Below are positions 28,468 to 38,615 of a DNA stretch of 64,000 nt, piece after piece; the first letter of the stretch is position 1; each line of letters opens with the position of its first letter. A program made the position numbers and the translations under genes. Source of the DNA: Streptomyces sp. V1I1 (GTDB lineage Bacteria > Actinomycetota > Actinomycetes > Streptomycetales > Streptomycetaceae); the NCBI RefSeq assembly GCF_030817355.1, contig NZ_JAUSZH010000001.1:5642501-5706500 (forward strand), in the 5' to 3' direction. The notes under the pieces were generated by a model that worked only from the letters and a program-made list of their open reading frames with translations, searched no databases and was not told where the DNA came from.

Positions 28468-28544
28468 CGGCGGTTCCTCGGCGGTTCCTCGGCGGTTCCT
28501 CGGCGGTTCCTCGGCGGTTCCTCGGCGGTTCCTCGGCGGTGCCT
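28468..28544 (+). repeat. seven tandem copies of an 11-bp unit
   Basis: CGGCGGTTCCT is repeated exactly six times, and a seventh copy has G for T (CGGCGGTGCCT). Two GGGTGATCC units follow. The array lies in the gap between the coiled-coil gene and the DegV gene, 96 bp upstream of the latter's start. The 11-bp period is close to one DNA helical turn. Confidence 0.92.
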
Positions 28545-28639
28545 GGGTGATCCCTGGGTGATCCGCCGGCCGGGGCGACGCGATCGTTGTCGAGGGGCCG
28601 GGCTGCCGTGCGGCGGCTCCTGCGGGTAACCTCCCGCTC

Positions 28640-29485
28640 ATGTCCCGCCATGTCGCGATCGTCACTGATTCAACGGCCTACCTGCCGCCACCGACGATGG
28701 AGCGCCACGGCATCATCGCGGTGCCGCTGACCGTCGTACTTGGCGATCAGGCGCTCGAAGAGGGAACCGAGATCTCGGCCCGCTCGCTGGCGCTGGCATT
28801 GCAGAAGCGACGCCCGGTGACCACGTCCAGGCCGAGCCCCGAGGTGTTCGCAGAGGCGTACCGCGCGAGAGCGGAGGCCGGTGCGACCGGCATCGTCTCA
28901 CTTCATCTGTCGAGCGAGTTCTCGGGGACGTACGACGCCGCGGTGCTGGCCGCCAAGGACGCGCCGGTGCCTGTGCGGGTGGTGGACACCGGGATGGTCG
29001 CGATGGCCCTGGGGTTCTGCGCGCTCGCGGCCGCGGAGACGGCTGAGGGCGGCGGCACGCTCGACGAGGCGGTAGCCGCCGCGGAGAAGCGGGCCGCGGG
29101 CACGTCCGCGTACTTCTACGTCGACACGTTGGACTACTTGCGCCGCGGCGGCCGGATAGGGGCCGCGCAGGCGCTGCTGGGTTCGGCGCTCGCGGTGAAG
29201 CCTCTGTTGCAGTTGGACGGTGGCCGGATCGAGATGCTGGAGAAGGTACGTACGGCATCGAAGGCGATCGCCCGGCTGGAGGAGATCGTCATCGACCGGG
29301 CGGGCACGAGCAGTGTGGACATCGCGGTGCACCATCTGGCCGCGCCCGAGCGGGCCGCGACGTTGGCGGAGCGGCTGCGGGAACGGGTTCCCGGGCTGGT
29401 CGATCTGCATGTCAGCGAGGTGGGCGCGGTGATCGGGGCGCATACGGGACCGGGGCTGTTGGGGGCTGTGGTCTCGCCCCGCTGA
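28640..29485 (+). CDS. DegV family fatty-acid-binding protein
   Basis: A 281-aa protein. DSTAYLP at the start, SRPSPEVFAEAYRA, SLHLSSEFSGTYDAA and DTLDYLRRGGRIG are the standard DegV stretches that form the two-domain lipid-binding fold. DegV proteins bind single fatty acids; some deliver them to fatty-acid kinase, but no kinase gene is nearby. It is transcribed towards comEA-comEC. Confidence 0.92.
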   Translation: MSRHVAIVTDSTAYLPPPTMERHGIIAVPLTVVLGDQALEEGTEISARSLALALQKRRPVTTSRPSPEVFAEAYRARAEAGATGIVSLHLSSEFSGTYDAAVLAAKDAPVPVRVVDTGMVAMALGFCALAAAETAEGGGTLDEAVAAAEKRAAGTSAYFYVDTLDYLRRGGRIGAAQALLGSALAVKPLLQLDGGRIEMLEKVRTASKAIARLEEIVIDRAGTSSVDIAVHHLAAPERAATLAERLRERVPGLVDLHVSEVGAVIGAHTGPGLLGAVVSPR

Positions 29486-29509
29486 GGTGCTGGTGTGGGC
29501 GCGCCGAGC

Positions 29510-29540
29510 GGTCGCTGTCACCCTGGTGAGTGACCGAGTT
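29510..29540 (+). terminator. possible terminator after degV-like gene
   Basis: GGTC...TCAC, CCTG loop, GTGA...GACC followed by GAGTTTTCC. The stem has an internal mismatch, so strength is uncertain. Confidence 0.35.
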
Positions 29541-29617
29541 TTCCACAACGGGGCGGTTTTCCACGGGAATTGGGCCTGCTCAGCGGGTTTTGACGGATGT
29601 GCCTAGCGTCTTGTGTC

Positions 29618-30712
29618 ATGGCTCTCCGATCACGTTCCGCAACCAGTGGCCCGGGCCGCGCCCCGGCCTCGGACAGCCGCGCCCGTGACGGCCGCGGCTC
29701 AGGCCTGGGCCCTCCCCGTTCAGGGGCCGGCCCCGGCTCGGGCTTTCCCGGTTCAGGGTCGGGCTCGCGCCCGGGGTCAGGCTCGGGCAGCGGTCCCGGC
29801 CGTGGCTCGCGGCGTCCGGTTCGCCTCCGTGGCAGGCGAGTGGCCGCCACACCGAGCACGACCGCCCTGCGCCGCCGGGCGGACGCCCTGTTCGAGGGCC
29901 CGCAAAGCAGTACGGGCACGAGTCTCGACGCGGCTGTTGGGCGCTCCCGCTCCGAAGGGGGTGGCGGTGGCCGCGCTGCCGCGGACATCGATACGAGTAC
30001 GGACGCCGGCACTCGGCAGCGGGTGGGGCTTGCGGTGCGGGAGCGGCTGCCGCTGTGGGTGCAGCTCAGATGCGGGCTCGAGCCCAGGGCTCTAGCCGCC
30101 CTGGCCGTCGTACTCGTAGTGGCAGCGGTCTTCGCGGCGCAGCACTTCTGGGCGGGGCGGCCACAGACCGTGCGCGCCCCGGAGCTGGTCCAGCAGGGCG
30201 CGGCCACGCGGGAGCCGGCGCCGCACCCGTCGCCGGGTCTGCCGCCGTCCGACGCGGGGCCCGGAGGGCGGATCGTCGTCGATGTGAGCGGCAAGGTACG
30301 GCGGCCGGGGGTGCACCGGCTGCCGACCGGGTCCCGGGTCGCCGACGCGCTGCGGGCGGCCGGAGGCGTCCGGGCCGGTACGGACCTGACGGGGCTCAAC
30401 CGGGCGCGGGTGCTCATGGACGGCGAGCAGGTGGTGGTGGGCGTGCTCGTGCCGCCGGGATCGCCGATGACAGGAGCGGGCACGGGCGGATCGGGCGCGG
30501 GCGGGGGTGGGCAGACCGCCGGGCCGGTGAGCCTCAACTCGGCGACGGTGGAGCAGCTCGACACCTTGCCGGGGGTCGGTCCCGTACTGGCCCAGCACAT
30601 CGTCGACTACCGCACCCAGCACGGGGGTTTCCGGTCGGTCGACGAACTCCGCGAGGTCAACGGGATCGGCGACCGCCGGTTCGCGGACCTCCAGCCTCTG
30701 GTGCGGCTATGA
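29618..30712 (+). CDS. comEA: ComEA-type helix-hairpin-helix DNA-binding protein
   Basis: A 364-aa protein from ATG 29618 (ATG 29597 possible; neither has a clear RBS). The N-terminal about 80 residues are Gly/Ser/Pro-rich. A membrane helix (about 153-175, ALAALAVVLVVAAVFAAQHFW) anchors the exterior part: an SLBB domain (about 210-270, VDVSGKVRRPGVHRLPTGSR) and a C-terminal HhH domain (about 300-364, LNSATVEQLDTLPGVGPVLA). ComEA binds incoming DNA at the cell surface in transformable bacteria. Its stop overlaps the comEC start (ATGA). Whether Streptomyces uses the system for DNA uptake is unsettled. Confidence 0.9.
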   Translation: MALRSRSATSGPGRAPASDSRARDGRGSGLGPPRSGAGPGSGFPGSGSGSRPGSGSGSGPGRGSRRPVRLRGRRVAATPSTTALRRRADALFEGPQSSTGTSLDAAVGRSRSEGGGGGRAAADIDTSTDAGTRQRVGLAVRERLPLWVQLRCGLEPRALAALAVVLVVAAVFAAQHFWAGRPQTVRAPELVQQGAATREPAPHPSPGLPPSDAGPGGRIVVDVSGKVRRPGVHRLPTGSRVADALRAAGGVRAGTDLTGLNRARVLMDGEQVVVGVLVPPGSPMTGAGTGGSGAGGGGQTAGPVSLNSATVEQLDTLPGVGPVLAQHIVDYRTQHGGFRSVDELREVNGIGDRRFADLQPLVRL

Positions 30713-33437
30713 CGACGGCTACGACGCGCCCGGCGGTGCACGCCGCTTCGGGCCACCGGCTGGGGGCTTCCGACCCGCGGCATGAGGGACCGGCAGACCT
30801 GCGGCTGGTGCCCCCGGCCGTGGCGGCGTGGGCCGCGGCGGCTGTGGCGGTCGGCGCGCGGGGGTGGTGGACAGTGCTGGTCGTGACGGCCTGTGTCGTC
30901 GCCGCGGGGCTGTTACTGGCTCCGGCGACGGCCCGGGCGATGCGGGCGGTGCGGGCGGTGCGGGCTGGAGCGGGCACGGGTCCGGCGCCGGCCGGCGATG
31001 GCACACAGATCAGCAGGCGCAGGCGCAGGCGCAGGCGTCAGCTCAACGCCACCGCCCTCGCCGCGATGCTGCTGTGCGCCGCGGCGGGCGCGGCCTCGGC
31101 CGGACTGCACAGCGCGGATCTGCGGCGCGGGCCGCTGCCGGATCTGGCAGGCCAATACGCATACGTCACCGTCGAGTTGCAGGTCACTGCTGATCCGCGA
31201 GCGACCCGGCCCCGCGTCCGCGGCGACGGGACGGCGCGCGGATCCATCATGCTGGACGCCGAGGTGACCCGCGTGACGGCACCGGGTGGTGCGGTCACCG
31301 AGACCCGGACGTCCGTCCTGGTGATCGTGCCTTCGGGCGAATCGTCCGCGTCCAACGCGCCTTGGCTGCGGCTGTTGCCCTCGACCCGGCTGCGGCTGAC
31401 CGGACGGCTCGCGCCGCCCCTGCACGATGACGACAGGTTCGCCGCCGTACTGAGGCCGGAGGGGGACGGTCCGCCGCGGATCACCGGCCCGCCAACCGCC
31501 CTCCAGCGCACGGCCGGAGGACTACGGGCCGGACTGCGCGAGGCCACGGACGGGCTCGCCCCGGACGCCCGGGCCCTGCTGCCGGGGCTGGTCGTCGGCG
31601 ATACCTCACGGATCACGCCCGAGCTGCAGGTCGCCTTCGAGGCGACCGACCTTACGCACCTGCTCGCCGTATCAGGAAGCAACCTGACCGTCGTGCTCGT
31701 CCTGCTGATCGGGCCGCCGGGCACGGCCCTGCTGGCCGAACGGCGGGGTCTCGCACCCCGGTTGGGCATCACGCTGCGAGGTACGGCCCTTCTCGGTGGC
31801 GCGCTCACGCTCGCGTTCGTGGTTGTGTGCCGGCCAGAGCCGAGCGTCCTGCGGGCCGCGGCCTGCGGTGCCGTCACCTTGCTCGCCATCGGCACCGGTC
31901 GCCGCCGGTCGCTGATCCCGGCGCTGGCCACGGCCGTACTACTGCTCGTCCTGTACGACCCGTGGCTCGCCCGGAGTTACGGCTTTCTGCTCTCCGTGCT
32001 GGCCACCGGCGCGCTGCTCACGATCGGCCCTCGCTGGAGCGCGGCGCTGCAACGGAGACGGGTGCCGCCCCGGCTCGCCGAGGCGCTGGCCGCGGCCGCC
32101 GCGGCGCAGGCCGTGTGCGCTCCCGTGGTGGCGGTCTTCGCGGCCAGGGTCAGCCTGGTGGCGATCCCCTGCAATCTGGTCGCCGAGCTCGCGGTCGCCC
32201 CGGCCACGGTTCTCGGTTTCGCCACTCTCGCCGCGGCCCCGGTGGCGATGCCGGTTGCCGAGCTGCTGGCGCGCTGCGCGGGGTGGCCCGCCGGGTGGAT
32301 CGCCTCCGTGGCTCGCAGCGGGGCGGCGCTGCCGGGGGCGGAGGCGGACTGGCCGGGCGGCTGGCGCGGCGGGCTGCTGCTGGCCGCCGTCACAGCCCTC
32401 GTCGTGCTCCTCGCCCGTCGGCTGCCGCGGCACCCCTGGGCGGCCGCTCTCTGCGCGTTGCTGCTCCTGCTCGCGGTCCTGCGCCCCGCCCCGCTCACGA
32501 GGGTGATCACCGGCTGGCCGCCGCCGGGCTGGACGTTCGCGATGTGCGATGTCGGGCAGGGCGACGCCACAGTGCTCGCGGCGGGCGCCGGCGCGGCCGT
32601 GGTCGTGGACGCGGGCCCCGACCCGGAGCTGGCCGACCGCTGTCTGCGGGAACTGGGCGTCACCCGGATTCCGCTGATCCTTCTGACGCACTTCCACGCC
32701 GACCATGTCCGGGGGCTGCCTGGCGTGTTGCGGGGCAGGGCCGTCGGCGCGGTGCAGACGACGACGTTCGACGAGCCACGGGACCAGAGCGAGTTCGTAC
32801 GGATGACCACGACCGCGGCCGGGGTACGCGTGATCCGCGCGGGACCAGGGGAGCGGCGCCGGGTCGGGCCGCTCGCCTGGCAGGTCCTGTGGCCCCAGGC
32901 AGCCCTTGGGCCCGGTCCCGGTCCCGGTCCCGGTCCCGGCTCCGGCCCCAGTCCCCGCTCCGGTCCCGTCCCGGAGGGACCCAACGACGCCAGCGTCACG
33001 CTGTTCGTACGGATCGAGGGCGGCCCCAGCCTGCTTCTTCTCGGCGACCTTGAACCACCGGCCCAGCGAGGGCTGTTGCGGGCCCATCCGGCGCTCCCAC
33101 CGGTTGACGTCCTCAAGGTCGCCCACCATGGCTCCGCCCACCAGCACCCCGGCCTGCTGCGCGCCGTGCGCCCGCGGCTGGCGCTGATCTCCGCGGGCCG
33201 CGACAACATGTACGGCCATCCTGCGCCCCGTACGGTCGCGGCGCTGAACGCAGGGGGAGCGGTGGTGCTGCGTACCGACACGGACGGGGCGATCGCGGTG
33301 ACCGGAGGCGGCGGACGAGGCCTGCGGGCGGTCCCGCGGGGCCCGGACCCACCGCCGTACCCGCCGTACCCGCCGTACCCGCCGTACCCGCCGCACCCGC
33401 CGTACCCGCCCCCACGCGCCTCGGTCGAGAGGCTTAG
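30709..33437 (+). CDS. comEC: ComEC/Rec2 DNA-channel protein, 3' end apparently frameshifted
   Basis: Starts at ATG 30709 within the comEA stop. About ten membrane helices include the ComEC competence domain (GDTSRITPELQVAFEATDLTHLLAVSGSNLTVV near residue 300) and are followed by a metallo-beta-lactamase-like domain (CDVGQGDATVL, THFHADHVRGLPG, VAHHGSAHQ). The family's natural end is reached near 33340, but the frame then runs on without a stop to 34749, right through the next two genes and into holA. A TAG in the neighbouring frame at 33435 would end the protein if one base were added, for example in the C5 run at 33409; that end is used here. GPGP and PPY simple repeats mark the C-terminal part. 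Role: inner-membrane channel for single-stranded DNA. Confidence 0.8.
33352..33405 (+). repeat. six tandem copies of a 9-bp unit in comEC
   Basis: CCGCCGTAC repeated six times (fifth copy has CAC), coding Pro-Pro-Tyr. A second simple array, five CCCGGY units coding Gly-Pro, lies at 32911-32940 in the same gene. Both arrays can change length without breaking the frame. Confidence 0.9.
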
Positions 33438-33485
33438 GACCAGGGAGCCATGGTGCGCGGGCGCCCCTCGGGACACACTCGTCCC

Positions 33486-34262
33486 ATGGATGCCTATCTC
33501 CGCCGTATGGGTGCGAGCCGCCCCGAGCGCGCCGACGCCGACGCGCTGCGCGATCTGCAGCTGCGGCACTTGCGGACAGTGCCCTTTGAGAACCTCTCCA
33601 TCCACCTCGGCGAGGACATCGTGCTGGAGGAGAAGGCTCTCCTCGCCAAGATCGTGGACGTGCGCCGGGGCGGATTCTGTTACGAACTCAACGGCGCCTT
33701 CGCCGCGTTGCTGCGGGACCTCGGTTTCACCGTCACCCTCCTCCAGGGCCGTGTGTTCGGTGACGAGGGCCGGCTCGGTATCCCGTACGACCATCTCGCC
33801 CTGCTCGTCGAGACGGTGGACTCCACCGGCCCCTGGCTGGCCGACGTCGGCTTTGGCGATCACAGCCACCATCCGCTCGCGTTCGAAGAGCGGGGCGATC
33901 AGAAGGACCCGGCCGGTACGTTCCGGATCGTCGAGGCCTCTCAGTACGGGGATCTCGACGTCTACCGCGACGGCAAGCCGCAGTTCCGCCTCGACACGCG
34001 ACCCCGCGTCCTCGACGACTTCAGGGCCGGGGCCTGGTGGCACCGCACTTCGCCCGACTCGCACTTCACTCAGTCCGTCGTCTGCTCCCGGCTCACCGCC
34101 GAGGGACGGATCACGCTCAGCGGCCGCAAACTGCTCACCACCGTGCACGGTGAGCGGCATGAGCAGCCGCTGGCCGACGACGCCGCGGTGCTCGCGGCCT
34201 ATCGCGATCACTTCGGGCTGCTGCTCGACCGCCTGCCGAAAGCCCCGGGCAGGGCGACCTGA
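33486..34262 (+). CDS. arylamine N-acetyltransferase
   Basis: A 258-aa NAT. The catalytic triad is visible: Cys65 in RGGFCYELNG, His103 in YDHLALLV and Asp120 in LADVGFGD. PFENLSIHLG near residue 34 is the family's N-terminal signature. NATs transfer acetyl from acetyl-CoA to arylamines or hydrazines, and related enzymes close amide rings in ansamycin synthesis; no such cluster is present here, so a general detoxifying role is likelier. ATG 33486 is chosen; the gene is fully overlapped by the overrunning comEC frame, which is taken as non-coding. Confidence 0.93.
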   Translation: MDAYLRRMGASRPERADADALRDLQLRHLRTVPFENLSIHLGEDIVLEEKALLAKIVDVRRGGFCYELNGAFAALLRDLGFTVTLLQGRVFGDEGRLGIPYDHLALLVETVDSTGPWLADVGFGDHSHHPLAFEERGDQKDPAGTFRIVEASQYGDLDVYRDGKPQFRLDTRPRVLDDFRAGAWWHRTSPDSHFTQSVVCSRLTAEGRITLSGRKLLTTVHGERHEQPLADDAAVLAAYRDHFGLLLDRLPKAPGRAT

Positions 34263-34273
34263 ACAATGTCCTT

Positions 34274-34519
34274 GTGAGTGCTGTGAGACATGTACTGGTG
34301 TTGCCCGACCGCGACGCCGCGGAGGAGGCGGCCGAGGCGCTCGGCGACCGCTTCGGCGTCACCGAGGAGCCGCTGCTTCTGCGAGACGCGCTGGCCGGCG
34401 AGGACGACGCCGAGGACGCCCAGTGGCTGCTCGTCGTCGAGGACCCGGACAGGCGGCTGGACCCGGTGAAGCTGGGCGAGTTCGCGGGGGAGTGGGACGG
34501 CTGGCGCGAAGAGCCGTGA
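34274..34519 (+). CDS. 81-aa acidic hypothetical protein
   Basis: Starts at GTG, 11 bp after the NAT stop. The small soluble protein begins SAVRHVLVLPDRDAAEEAAEALGDRFG and is strongly acidic; the predicted fold is a single alpha/beta domain. No enzyme motif. It sits between NAT and holA on the same strand and is probably co-transcribed with one of them. Function unknown. Confidence 0.7.
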   Translation: MSAVRHVLVLPDRDAAEEAAEALGDRFGVTEEPLLLRDALAGEDDAEDAQWLLVVEDPDRRLDPVKLGEFAGEWDGWREEP

Positions 34520-34562
34520 GCGGAGAGGGCGGTGTCAGTGGCCCGTGGGATGCTGGACCGCG

Positions 34563-35549
34563 ATGGCCACCAGGAAGAATTCGACCGACGATCCCCTCGC
34601 CCCCGTCACGCTCGCCGTGGGCCAGGAGGACCTGCTCCTCGACCGTGCCGTGCAGCAGGTGGTGGCGGCCGCCCGGGCCGCCGACGCGGACACGGACGTA
34701 CGAGACCTCACCGCCGACCAGCTTCAGCCGGGCACGCTGGCCGAGCTGACCAGCCCGTCGCTCTTCGCCGAGCGCAAGGTCGTCGTCGTGCGGAACGCGC
34801 AGGACCTGTCCGCGGACACGATCAAGGACATCAAGGCGTATCTCGATGCGCCCGCGGAGGAGATCACCCTTGTGCTGCTGCACCCCGGCGGTGCGAAGGG
34901 CAAGGGGCTGCTGGACGCTGCCCGCAAGGCGGGGGCACGCGAGGTCGCCTGTCCCAAGACGACGAAGCCCGCGGAGCGGCTCACGTTCGTACGGGCCGAG
35001 TTCCGGGCGCTGGGGAGGTCGGCGACGCCTGAGGCGTGCCAGGCCCTGGTCGACTCGATCGGCAGCGATCTGCGGGAGCTGGCCGCCGCGGTCTCGCAGC
35101 TCGCGTCCGACGTCGAGGGCACGATCGACGAGGCGGTCGTCGGGCGGTACTACACCGGCCGGGCCGAGGCCTCCAGCTTCACGGTCGCGGACCGTGCGGT
35201 GGAGGGGCGGGCGGCGGAGGCGCTGGAGGCGCTGCGCTGGTCGCTGTCGACGGGGGTCGCGCCGGTCCTGATCACCAGCGCTCTGGCGCAGGGGGTGCGG
35301 GCGATCGGCAAGCTCTCGTCGGCGCGAGGCGGGCGGCCCGCCGATCTCGCGCGTGAGCTGGGCATGCCGCCGTGGAAGATCGACCGGGTGCGGCAGCAGA
35401 TGCGGGGCTGGACGCCGGACGGGGTGGCGGTCGCGCTGCGCGCGGTGGCGGAGGCGGACGCGGGGGTGAAGGGCGGGGGCGACGACCCGGAGTACGCGCT
35501 GGAGAAGGCGGTCGTGGCGATCGCCCGCGCCGCGCGCTCCCGACGCTGA
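34563..35549 (+). CDS. holA: DNA polymerase III delta subunit
   Basis: A 328-aa protein from ATG 34563 (MATRKNSTDDPLAPVTLAVG). VTLAVGQEDLLLDRAV opens the AAA-like clamp-loader domain, SPSLFAERKVVVVRNAQ is the typical core strand, and the C-terminal collar region includes ALEALRWSLSTGVAPVLITSAL. The delta subunit opens the beta sliding clamp during replication. The order comEA-comEC-holA-rpsT is widespread in bacteria, which supports the call. Confidence 0.93.
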   Translation: MATRKNSTDDPLAPVTLAVGQEDLLLDRAVQQVVAAARAADADTDVRDLTADQLQPGTLAELTSPSLFAERKVVVVRNAQDLSADTIKDIKAYLDAPAEEITLVLLHPGGAKGKGLLDAARKAGAREVACPKTTKPAERLTFVRAEFRALGRSATPEACQALVDSIGSDLRELAAAVSQLASDVEGTIDEAVVGRYYTGRAEASSFTVADRAVEGRAAEALEALRWSLSTGVAPVLITSALAQGVRAIGKLSSARGGRPADLARELGMPPWKIDRVRQQMRGWTPDGVAVALRAVAEADAGVKGGGDDPEYALEKAVVAIARAARSRR

Positions 35550-35574
35550 GCCGAGCGGAGCCGAGCCAGGCCGA

Positions 35575-35645
35575 GCCCTGCGGGGCCTTCCCCACCCCGC
35601 CCCTTGCCGAACTGGGGGGCAAGCCCCCGGACCCCCCGGGAAGAT
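35575..35645. repeat. intergenic mosaic repeat (module CCGCCCCTTNCCGAACTGGGGGG)
   Basis: This 406-bp gap between holA and rpsT contains the module CCCCGCCCCTTGCCGAAC followed by GGGGGGCAAGCCCCC, seen again at about 48780, 54998 and 61637. The rest of the gap is GC-rich with a GGGGTACCCC palindrome and the rpsT terminator; I see no gene. Confidence 0.75.
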
Positions 35646-35792
35646 GTGGGTACGCGGGGTACCCCATGCCCCGTGGCGCCAGCTTCGCGGCGGAGCCCCC
35701 GTCCACGCGGCACGCTCCCGACGCCCAGCCGAGCCGAGCCTGCCCGGCCGCGGACCCCCGCCCCCCCGATCCCCGCACCCCCCAACGCCGAA

Positions 35793-35833
35793 AGCCCCGG
35801 TTGCCGTCCTGGGGAAGGACAGCCACCGGGGCT
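35793..35833 (-). terminator. terminator after rpsT
   Basis: AGCCCCGGT (35793) pairs with ACCGGGGCT (35825) and an inner GTCCT/AGGAC stem extends it. Read on the minus strand it is followed by TTTCGG. It lies about 120 bp beyond the rpsT stop. Confidence 0.6.
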
Positions 35834-35955
35834 CACAGGTCAAACAGTGTGCGCCGCACCCGCGTGGCGAACGCAGGCCGCGTGCAGCGCTGAGGTGCCG
35901 GGTCAGGAGCGGAAGAGAGGGCCCGCTGAGTCCCTACCGGCGACAATCAAGAGGT

Positions 35956-36222
35956 TCAGCCCTTGAGGGAGCCAACCTTGGAGGCCAGCGCCGACTTCTT
36001 GTTGGCGGCGGCGTTCTTGTGGATGACACCCTTGGAGACGGCCTTGTCGAGCTTCTGCGACGCCTCACGGACGGCCACATTGGCCTTCTCGACGTCGCCC
36101 GAGGCGACAGCCTCACGGGCCTTGCGGATCGCGGTCTTGAGCGACGACTTGACGGCCTTGTTGCGCAGGCGCGCCTTCTCGTTCGTCTTGTTCCGCTTGA
36201 TCTGGGACTTGATGTTCGCCAC
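35956..36222 (-). CDS. rpsT: 30S ribosomal protein S20
   Basis: An 88-aa, lysine-rich, all-helical protein: [18 protein letters not shown] at the start and [15 protein letters not shown] near the end are the standard S20 signatures. It binds 16S rRNA in the body of the small subunit. Divergent from lepA with a 211-bp shared promoter region. Codon use is strongly biased, as expected for a highly expressed gene. Confidence 0.98.
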   Translation of the reverse strand: MANIKSQIKRNKTNEKARLRNKAVKSSLKTAIRKAREAVASGDVEKANVAVREASQKLDKAVSKGVIHKNAAANKKSALASKVGSLKG

Positions 36223-36433
36223 GAAAGAGCCTTTTCAGGTTCGATGATCTTTGAGTGTGTGTCTCGTACATGAGAGGGCACGAGACACAGCTGCCCAGGC
36301 TACCAGCCGCCCGTCGAGCGGCCCAAACCGACCGCTGCCCCGCAGCCGTGGGACCATAGAAGCTCTACGTATCGATCCCGATCCGACATCGCCCGAGACG
36401 AGACGCCCGGCGTCTCAAGAATCAGGACCCTGC

Positions 36434-38302
36434 GTGCCCGCGACTCCTACCAACGTGCCCGAGCCGAGCCGTACCGACCCGGCGCTGATCCGCAATTTCT
36501 GCATCATCGCGCACATCGACCACGGCAAGTCGACCCTTGCCGACCGGATGCTCCAGCTGACCGGTGTGGTCGAGCAGCGGCAGATGCGCGCTCAGTACCT
36601 CGACCGCATGGACATCGAGCGCGAGCGCGGCATCACGATCAAGTCCCAGGCGGTACGGCTGCCCTGGGCTCCTATCGAGGGCCCCGACCAGTCCAGGACT
36701 CATATCCTGAACATGATCGACACCCCCGGGCACGTGGACTTCACCTACGAGGTCTCCCGCTCGCTCGCGGCCTGTGAGGGCACCGTCCTGCTGGTCGACG
36801 CCGCCCAGGGCATCGAGGCGCAGACCCTCGCCAACCTCTATCTGGCGATGGAGAACGACCTCACGATCGTCCCGGTCCTCAACAAGATCGACCTGCCGGC
36901 CGCCCAGCCGGAGAAGTTCTCCGAGGAGCTCGCCAACCTCATCGGCTGCCAGCCGGAGGACGTCCTCAAGGTCTCGGCCAAGACCGGCATCGGCGTGGAG
37001 GCGCTGCTGGACCGTGTGGTCCGCGACGTGCCCGCCCCGGTAGGTGTCGCCGACGCGCCCGCCCGCGCGATGATCTTCGACTCGGTCTACGACTCGTACC
37101 GCGGTGTCGTCACGTACGTCCGTGTCGTCGACGGTCAGCTCAACAAGCGCGAGCGCATCCGCATGATGTCCACCGGCGCCACCCACGAGCTGCTGGAGAT
37201 CGGCGTCTCGTCCCCGGAGATGACCCCGGCCGACGGCATCGGCGTCGGCGAGGTGGGCTACATCATCACAGGTGTGAAGGACGTCCGGCAGTCCAAGGTC
37301 GGTGACACGATCACCTCGTTCACCAAGGGCGCGACCGTGGCGCTGGGCGGCTACAAGGACCCCAAGCCGATGGTGTTCTCGGGTCTCTATCCGCTGGACG
37401 GCTCGGAGTACCCGGACCTCCGCGAGGCCCTCGACAAGTTGCAGCTCAACGATGCCGCGCTGGTCTACGAGCCGGAGACCTCCGCGGCCCTCGGCTTCGG
37501 CTTCCGCGTGGGCTTCCTCGGTCTGCTGCACCTGGACGTCATCCGCGAGCGCCTGGAGCGCGAGTTCGGTCTTGACCTGATCGCCACCGCCCCAAACGTG
37601 GTCTACCGCGTGACCATGGAGGACGGCGCCGAGCACACCGTCACCAATCCGAGCGAGTTCCCCGAGGGCAAGATCTCCGAGGTGCACGAGCCGGTCGTGC
37701 GGGCCACGATCCTCGCGCCGAGCGAGTTCATCGGCTCGATCATGGAACTGTGCCAGGCCCGCCGCGGCACGCTGCTCGGTATGGACTACCTCTCCGAGGA
37801 CCGGGTCGAGATCCGCTACACCCTCCCCCTCGCCGAGATCGTCTTCGACTTCTTCGACCAGCTGAAGTCCAAGACCCGTGGCTACGCCTCTCTCGACTAC
37901 GAGCCCACCGGCGAGCAGTCCGCCAGCCTGGTCAAGGTCGACATCCTGCTGCACGGGGACAAGGTCGACGCCTTCTCGGCCGTCACGCACAAGGACGCGG
38001 CGTACGCGTACGGCGTGCGGCTCGTCGCCAAGCTCAGGGAGCTCATCCCGCGGCAGGCCTTCGAGGTGCCCATTCAGGCCGCCATCGGCTCGCGGGTCAT
38101 CGCCCGCGAGACCATCCGCGCCATCCGCAAGGACGTCCTCGCCAAGTGCTACGGCGGTGACATCTCCCGTAAGCGGAAGCTGCTGGAGAAGCAGAAGGAA
38201 GGCAAGAAGCGCATGAAGATGGTGGGCAGCGTGGAGGTTCCGCAGGAGGCCTTCATCGCGGTGCTCTCCAGCGACGAGAGCGGCGGCAAAGCGAAGAAGT
38301 AG
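36434..38302 (+). CDS. lepA: elongation factor 4
   Basis: A 622-aa translational GTPase from GTG 36434. The G motifs are [27 protein letters not shown] and NKIDLP; the LepA-specific C-terminal domain follows ([20 protein letters not shown] at the end). It acts on stalled or back-translocating ribosomes. The start fits the family ([14 protein letters not shown] follows a 20-residue extension). A strong terminator lies downstream. Confidence 0.97.
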   Translation: MPATPTNVPEPSRTDPALIRNFCIIAHIDHGKSTLADRMLQLTGVVEQRQMRAQYLDRMDIERERGITIKSQAVRLPWAPIEGPDQSRTHILNMIDTPGHVDFTYEVSRSLAACEGTVLLVDAAQGIEAQTLANLYLAMENDLTIVPVLNKIDLPAAQPEKFSEELANLIGCQPEDVLKVSAKTGIGVEALLDRVVRDVPAPVGVADAPARAMIFDSVYDSYRGVVTYVRVVDGQLNKRERIRMMSTGATHELLEIGVSSPEMTPADGIGVGEVGYIITGVKDVRQSKVGDTITSFTKGATVALGGYKDPKPMVFSGLYPLDGSEYPDLREALDKLQLNDAALVYEPETSAALGFGFRVGFLGLLHLDVIRERLEREFGLDLIATAPNVVYRVTMEDGAEHTVTNPSEFPEGKISEVHEPVVRATILAPSEFIGSIMELCQARRGTLLGMDYLSEDRVEIRYTLPLAEIVFDFFDQLKSKTRGYASLDYEPTGEQSASLVKVDILLHGDKVDAFSAVTHKDAAYAYGVRLVAKLRELIPRQAFEVPIQAAIGSRVIARETIRAIRKDVLAKCYGGDISRKRKLLEKQKEGKKRMKMVGSVEVPQEAFIAVLSSDESGGKAKK

Positions 38303-38370
38303 CGCAGACGCGGCTATGAGGTAGCCGCACGTCGCGTCGCATCGCGTCCCGCATGCACCGCAGGTAACGC

Positions 38371-38406
38371 AAAAGCGCCCGCCCGGGGGTCCGGACGGGC
38401 GCTTTT
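38371..38406. terminator. terminator after lepA
   Basis: AAAAGCGCCCG (38371-38381) and CGGGCGCTTTT (38396-38406) form an 11-bp perfect stem with A- and T-runs at its ends, so it can work in either direction. Confidence 0.9.
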
Positions 38407-38556
38407 GGCGTGTCTGCGGAGACAGCGCCCGATAGGTGAGGGATACACCGACCATGGCTTCCGGCCAATGAGGCGAAGACCCGTTCGTTATCAAGCGGCA
38501 GCCCGCAGCCTCTTACGCACCGGCATTGTGCGCTCTACCCTGATCACGGCTCGATG

Positions 38557-38574
38557 GTTACTCGCCAGTTAAAC
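38557..38574. promoter_or_regulatory. possible operator upstream of acyl-CoA ligase
   Basis: GTTACTCGCCAGTTAAAC is a quasi-palindrome (ACTCGCCAGT core) in an AT-richer patch 42 bp before the start codon. TetR-type regulators of fatty-acid genes bind sites of this general shape; no regulator gene is adjacent. Confidence 0.25.
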
Positions 38575-38615
38575 AACCAGCCAGTTGCAGTGCTGCCGCA
38601 GGCCCGGAGGACGTC

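Noticed and set aside
29581..29610. Vegetative promoter TTGACG with TAGCGT before comEA
   Set aside because: The spacing between the two boxes is only eight bases, too short for a sigma-70-type promoter.
33438..34749. Long C-terminal extension of ComEC as a real domain
   Set aside because: The sequence is Arg/Ser/Pro-rich, lies out of frame over the well-formed NAT, hypothetical and holA genes, and matches no ComEC family feature.
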